A stretch of 6,856 nt of DNA from contig JAPUIM010000399.1 in the NCBI GenBank assembly GCA_027297025.1, positions 1 to 6,856 on the forward strand. The letters are read 5' to 3'. Of the stretch, positions 6,222-6,856 are shown piece after piece. Origin of the DNA: Bacteroidota bacterium. GTDB lineage: Bacteria > Bacteroidota > Bacteroidia > Cytophagales > Cyclobacteriaceae. The notes beneath the pieces are model-generated. The model ran no database searches. It saw only the letters and a list, made by a program, of their open reading frames with translations, and was not told the origin of the DNA. Each line of letters opens with the position of its first letter. Positions within the stretch are counted from its first letter, which is position 1. A program made the position numbers and the translations under genes.

Positions 6222-6856
6222 TTAGATCAAATATTGAAGCAAATCCTGTCTTGAATTCAAGTACTCATAGTTAATATTGTTGTGCTCCATTCGTTGAATC
6301 AGACCTTCAAAATCTTCTTTTTGTTTGATCTCGATTCCTACCAAAGCCGGTCCTTTTTCCCGGTTATTCTTTTTGGAGTATTCGAAATGAACAATATCGT
6401 CTTCAGGACCCAGCACTTGCTCCAGGAATTCCCTTAAAGCGCCTGGTCTTTGAGCAAAACGCACCATAAAGAAGTGTTTTAGTCCCTCATACAATAGTGA
6501 ACGCTCTTTGATCTCTTCAGTTCTGGTGATATCGTTGTTACTACCACTTACGATACAGACTACATTCTTGCCTATTATTTGGTCTTTATAAAAATCCAAC
6601 ACTGCTATACTTAGTGCACCGGCCGGTTCAACCACAATGGCCTCCTGGTTGTAAAGCTGCAATATGGTGGTGCAAACTTTTCCCTCTGGTACTGTTACCA
6701 CCTCGTCTATCAAATCCCGGCAAATTTCGAAATTTAATTGGCCTACTCTTTTTACCGCTGCTCCATCAACGAACTTGTCGATTTTGTCCAAAGTCACTAA
6801 ATGACCTTCATCTAATGACCTTTTCATAGCCGGGGCACCTTGGGGCTCAACCCCGA
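6222..6856 (-). CDS. ilvA: Threonine dehydratase (threonine ammonia-lyase), C-terminal half
   Basis: Deaminates threonine to 2-oxobutyrate and ammonia, the first committed step of isoleucine synthesis, in the cytoplasm with pyridoxal phosphate. The 5' end lies beyond the right edge; 210 residues are visible, beginning GVEPQGAPAMKRSLDEG, a match to the family's cofactor-domain core. Residue numbers here count from that G. VVEPAGALS follows near 74-82 and the cofactor-site loop SGSNNDI at 103-109. The C-terminal regulatory domain (about 126-210, from KHFFMVRFAQRPGALREFL) is a single ACT-like unit. This marks the short form of about 400-425 residues rather than the 514-residue two-unit E. coli type. 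Feedback control by isoleucine is expected for the family but not shown here. The Schiff-base lysine would be in the missing half. The Met codon at 6825-6827 is internal, not the start. The stop is TAA at 6222-6224, and 364 bases separate it from gltB. The regulatory domain makes a serine dehydratase unlikely. Confidence 0.93.
   Translation of the reverse strand, partial: GVEPQGAPAMKRSLDEGHLVTLDKIDKFVDGAAVKRVGQLNFEICRDLIDEVVTVPEGKVCTTILQLYNQEAIVVEPAGALSIAVLDFYKDQIIGKNVVCIVSGSNNDITRTEEIKERSLLYEGLKHFFMVRFAQRPGALREFLEQVLGPEDDIVHFEYSKKNNREKGPALVGIEIKQKEDFEGLIQRMEHNNINYEYLNSRQDLLQYLI

Noticed and set aside
6222..6827. ilvA read as a complete 201-residue gene starting at the Met codon at 6827
   Set aside because: The frame continues upstream to the window edge with family sequence (GVEPQGAPA), so that Met is internal and the gene is simply cut by the window.
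1..6856. Mobile elements, CRISPR arrays, tRNA or rRNA genes, prophage parts
   Set aside because: No transposase frame, terminal repeats, spaced direct repeats or RNA-gene signatures were seen; genes fill about 94% of the window with conserved metabolic functions.

Overview
The window carries three genes, all on the minus strand. In transcription order they are the 3' half of a threonine dehydratase gene (ilvA, entering from the right edge), the complete large subunit of NADPH-type glutamate synthase (gltB), and the small subunit gltD, which runs off the left edge about 50-65 codons before its expected end. The organism is most likely a member of the Bacteroidota. The grounds are: gltD has no Shine-Dalgarno sequence and an A-rich pre-start region; the GltD cluster motif has a long cysteine spacing that I associate with that phylum; and IlvA is the short form with a single ACT-like domain. 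This placement is inference, since no rRNA or phylogenetic marker is present.

Layout: 1-1280 gltD (partial); 1281-1330 short intercistronic gap; 1331-5857 gltB; 5858-6221 a 364-base gap without a protein gene; 6222-6856 ilvA (partial). gltB and gltD almost certainly form one transcription unit. GltB hydrolyses glutamine and adds the ammonia to 2-oxoglutarate on its FMN site, and GltD supplies electrons from NADPH through FAD and iron-sulfur clusters. IlvA makes 2-oxobutyrate for isoleucine synthesis, whose last transamination uses glutamate, so the neighbours are linked through nitrogen and amino-acid metabolism.

The part that ordinary annotation does not explain is the gap upstream of gltB. 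Its gltB-proximal 150 bases are about 40% G+C, while the 180 bases beyond are about 20%. The proximal part holds a run of inverted repeats that abut each other almost without gaps: 8-bp, 4-bp, 6-bp and 7-bp stems. Two overlapping pairs are mutually exclusive, and the last stem stops one base short of the gltB ribosome binding site. This looks like a candidate structured, possibly switching, mRNA leader controlling glutamate synthase. It is a hypothesis from base pairing alone; conservation and covariation have not been tested. The genes themselves are intact and ordinary where visible.
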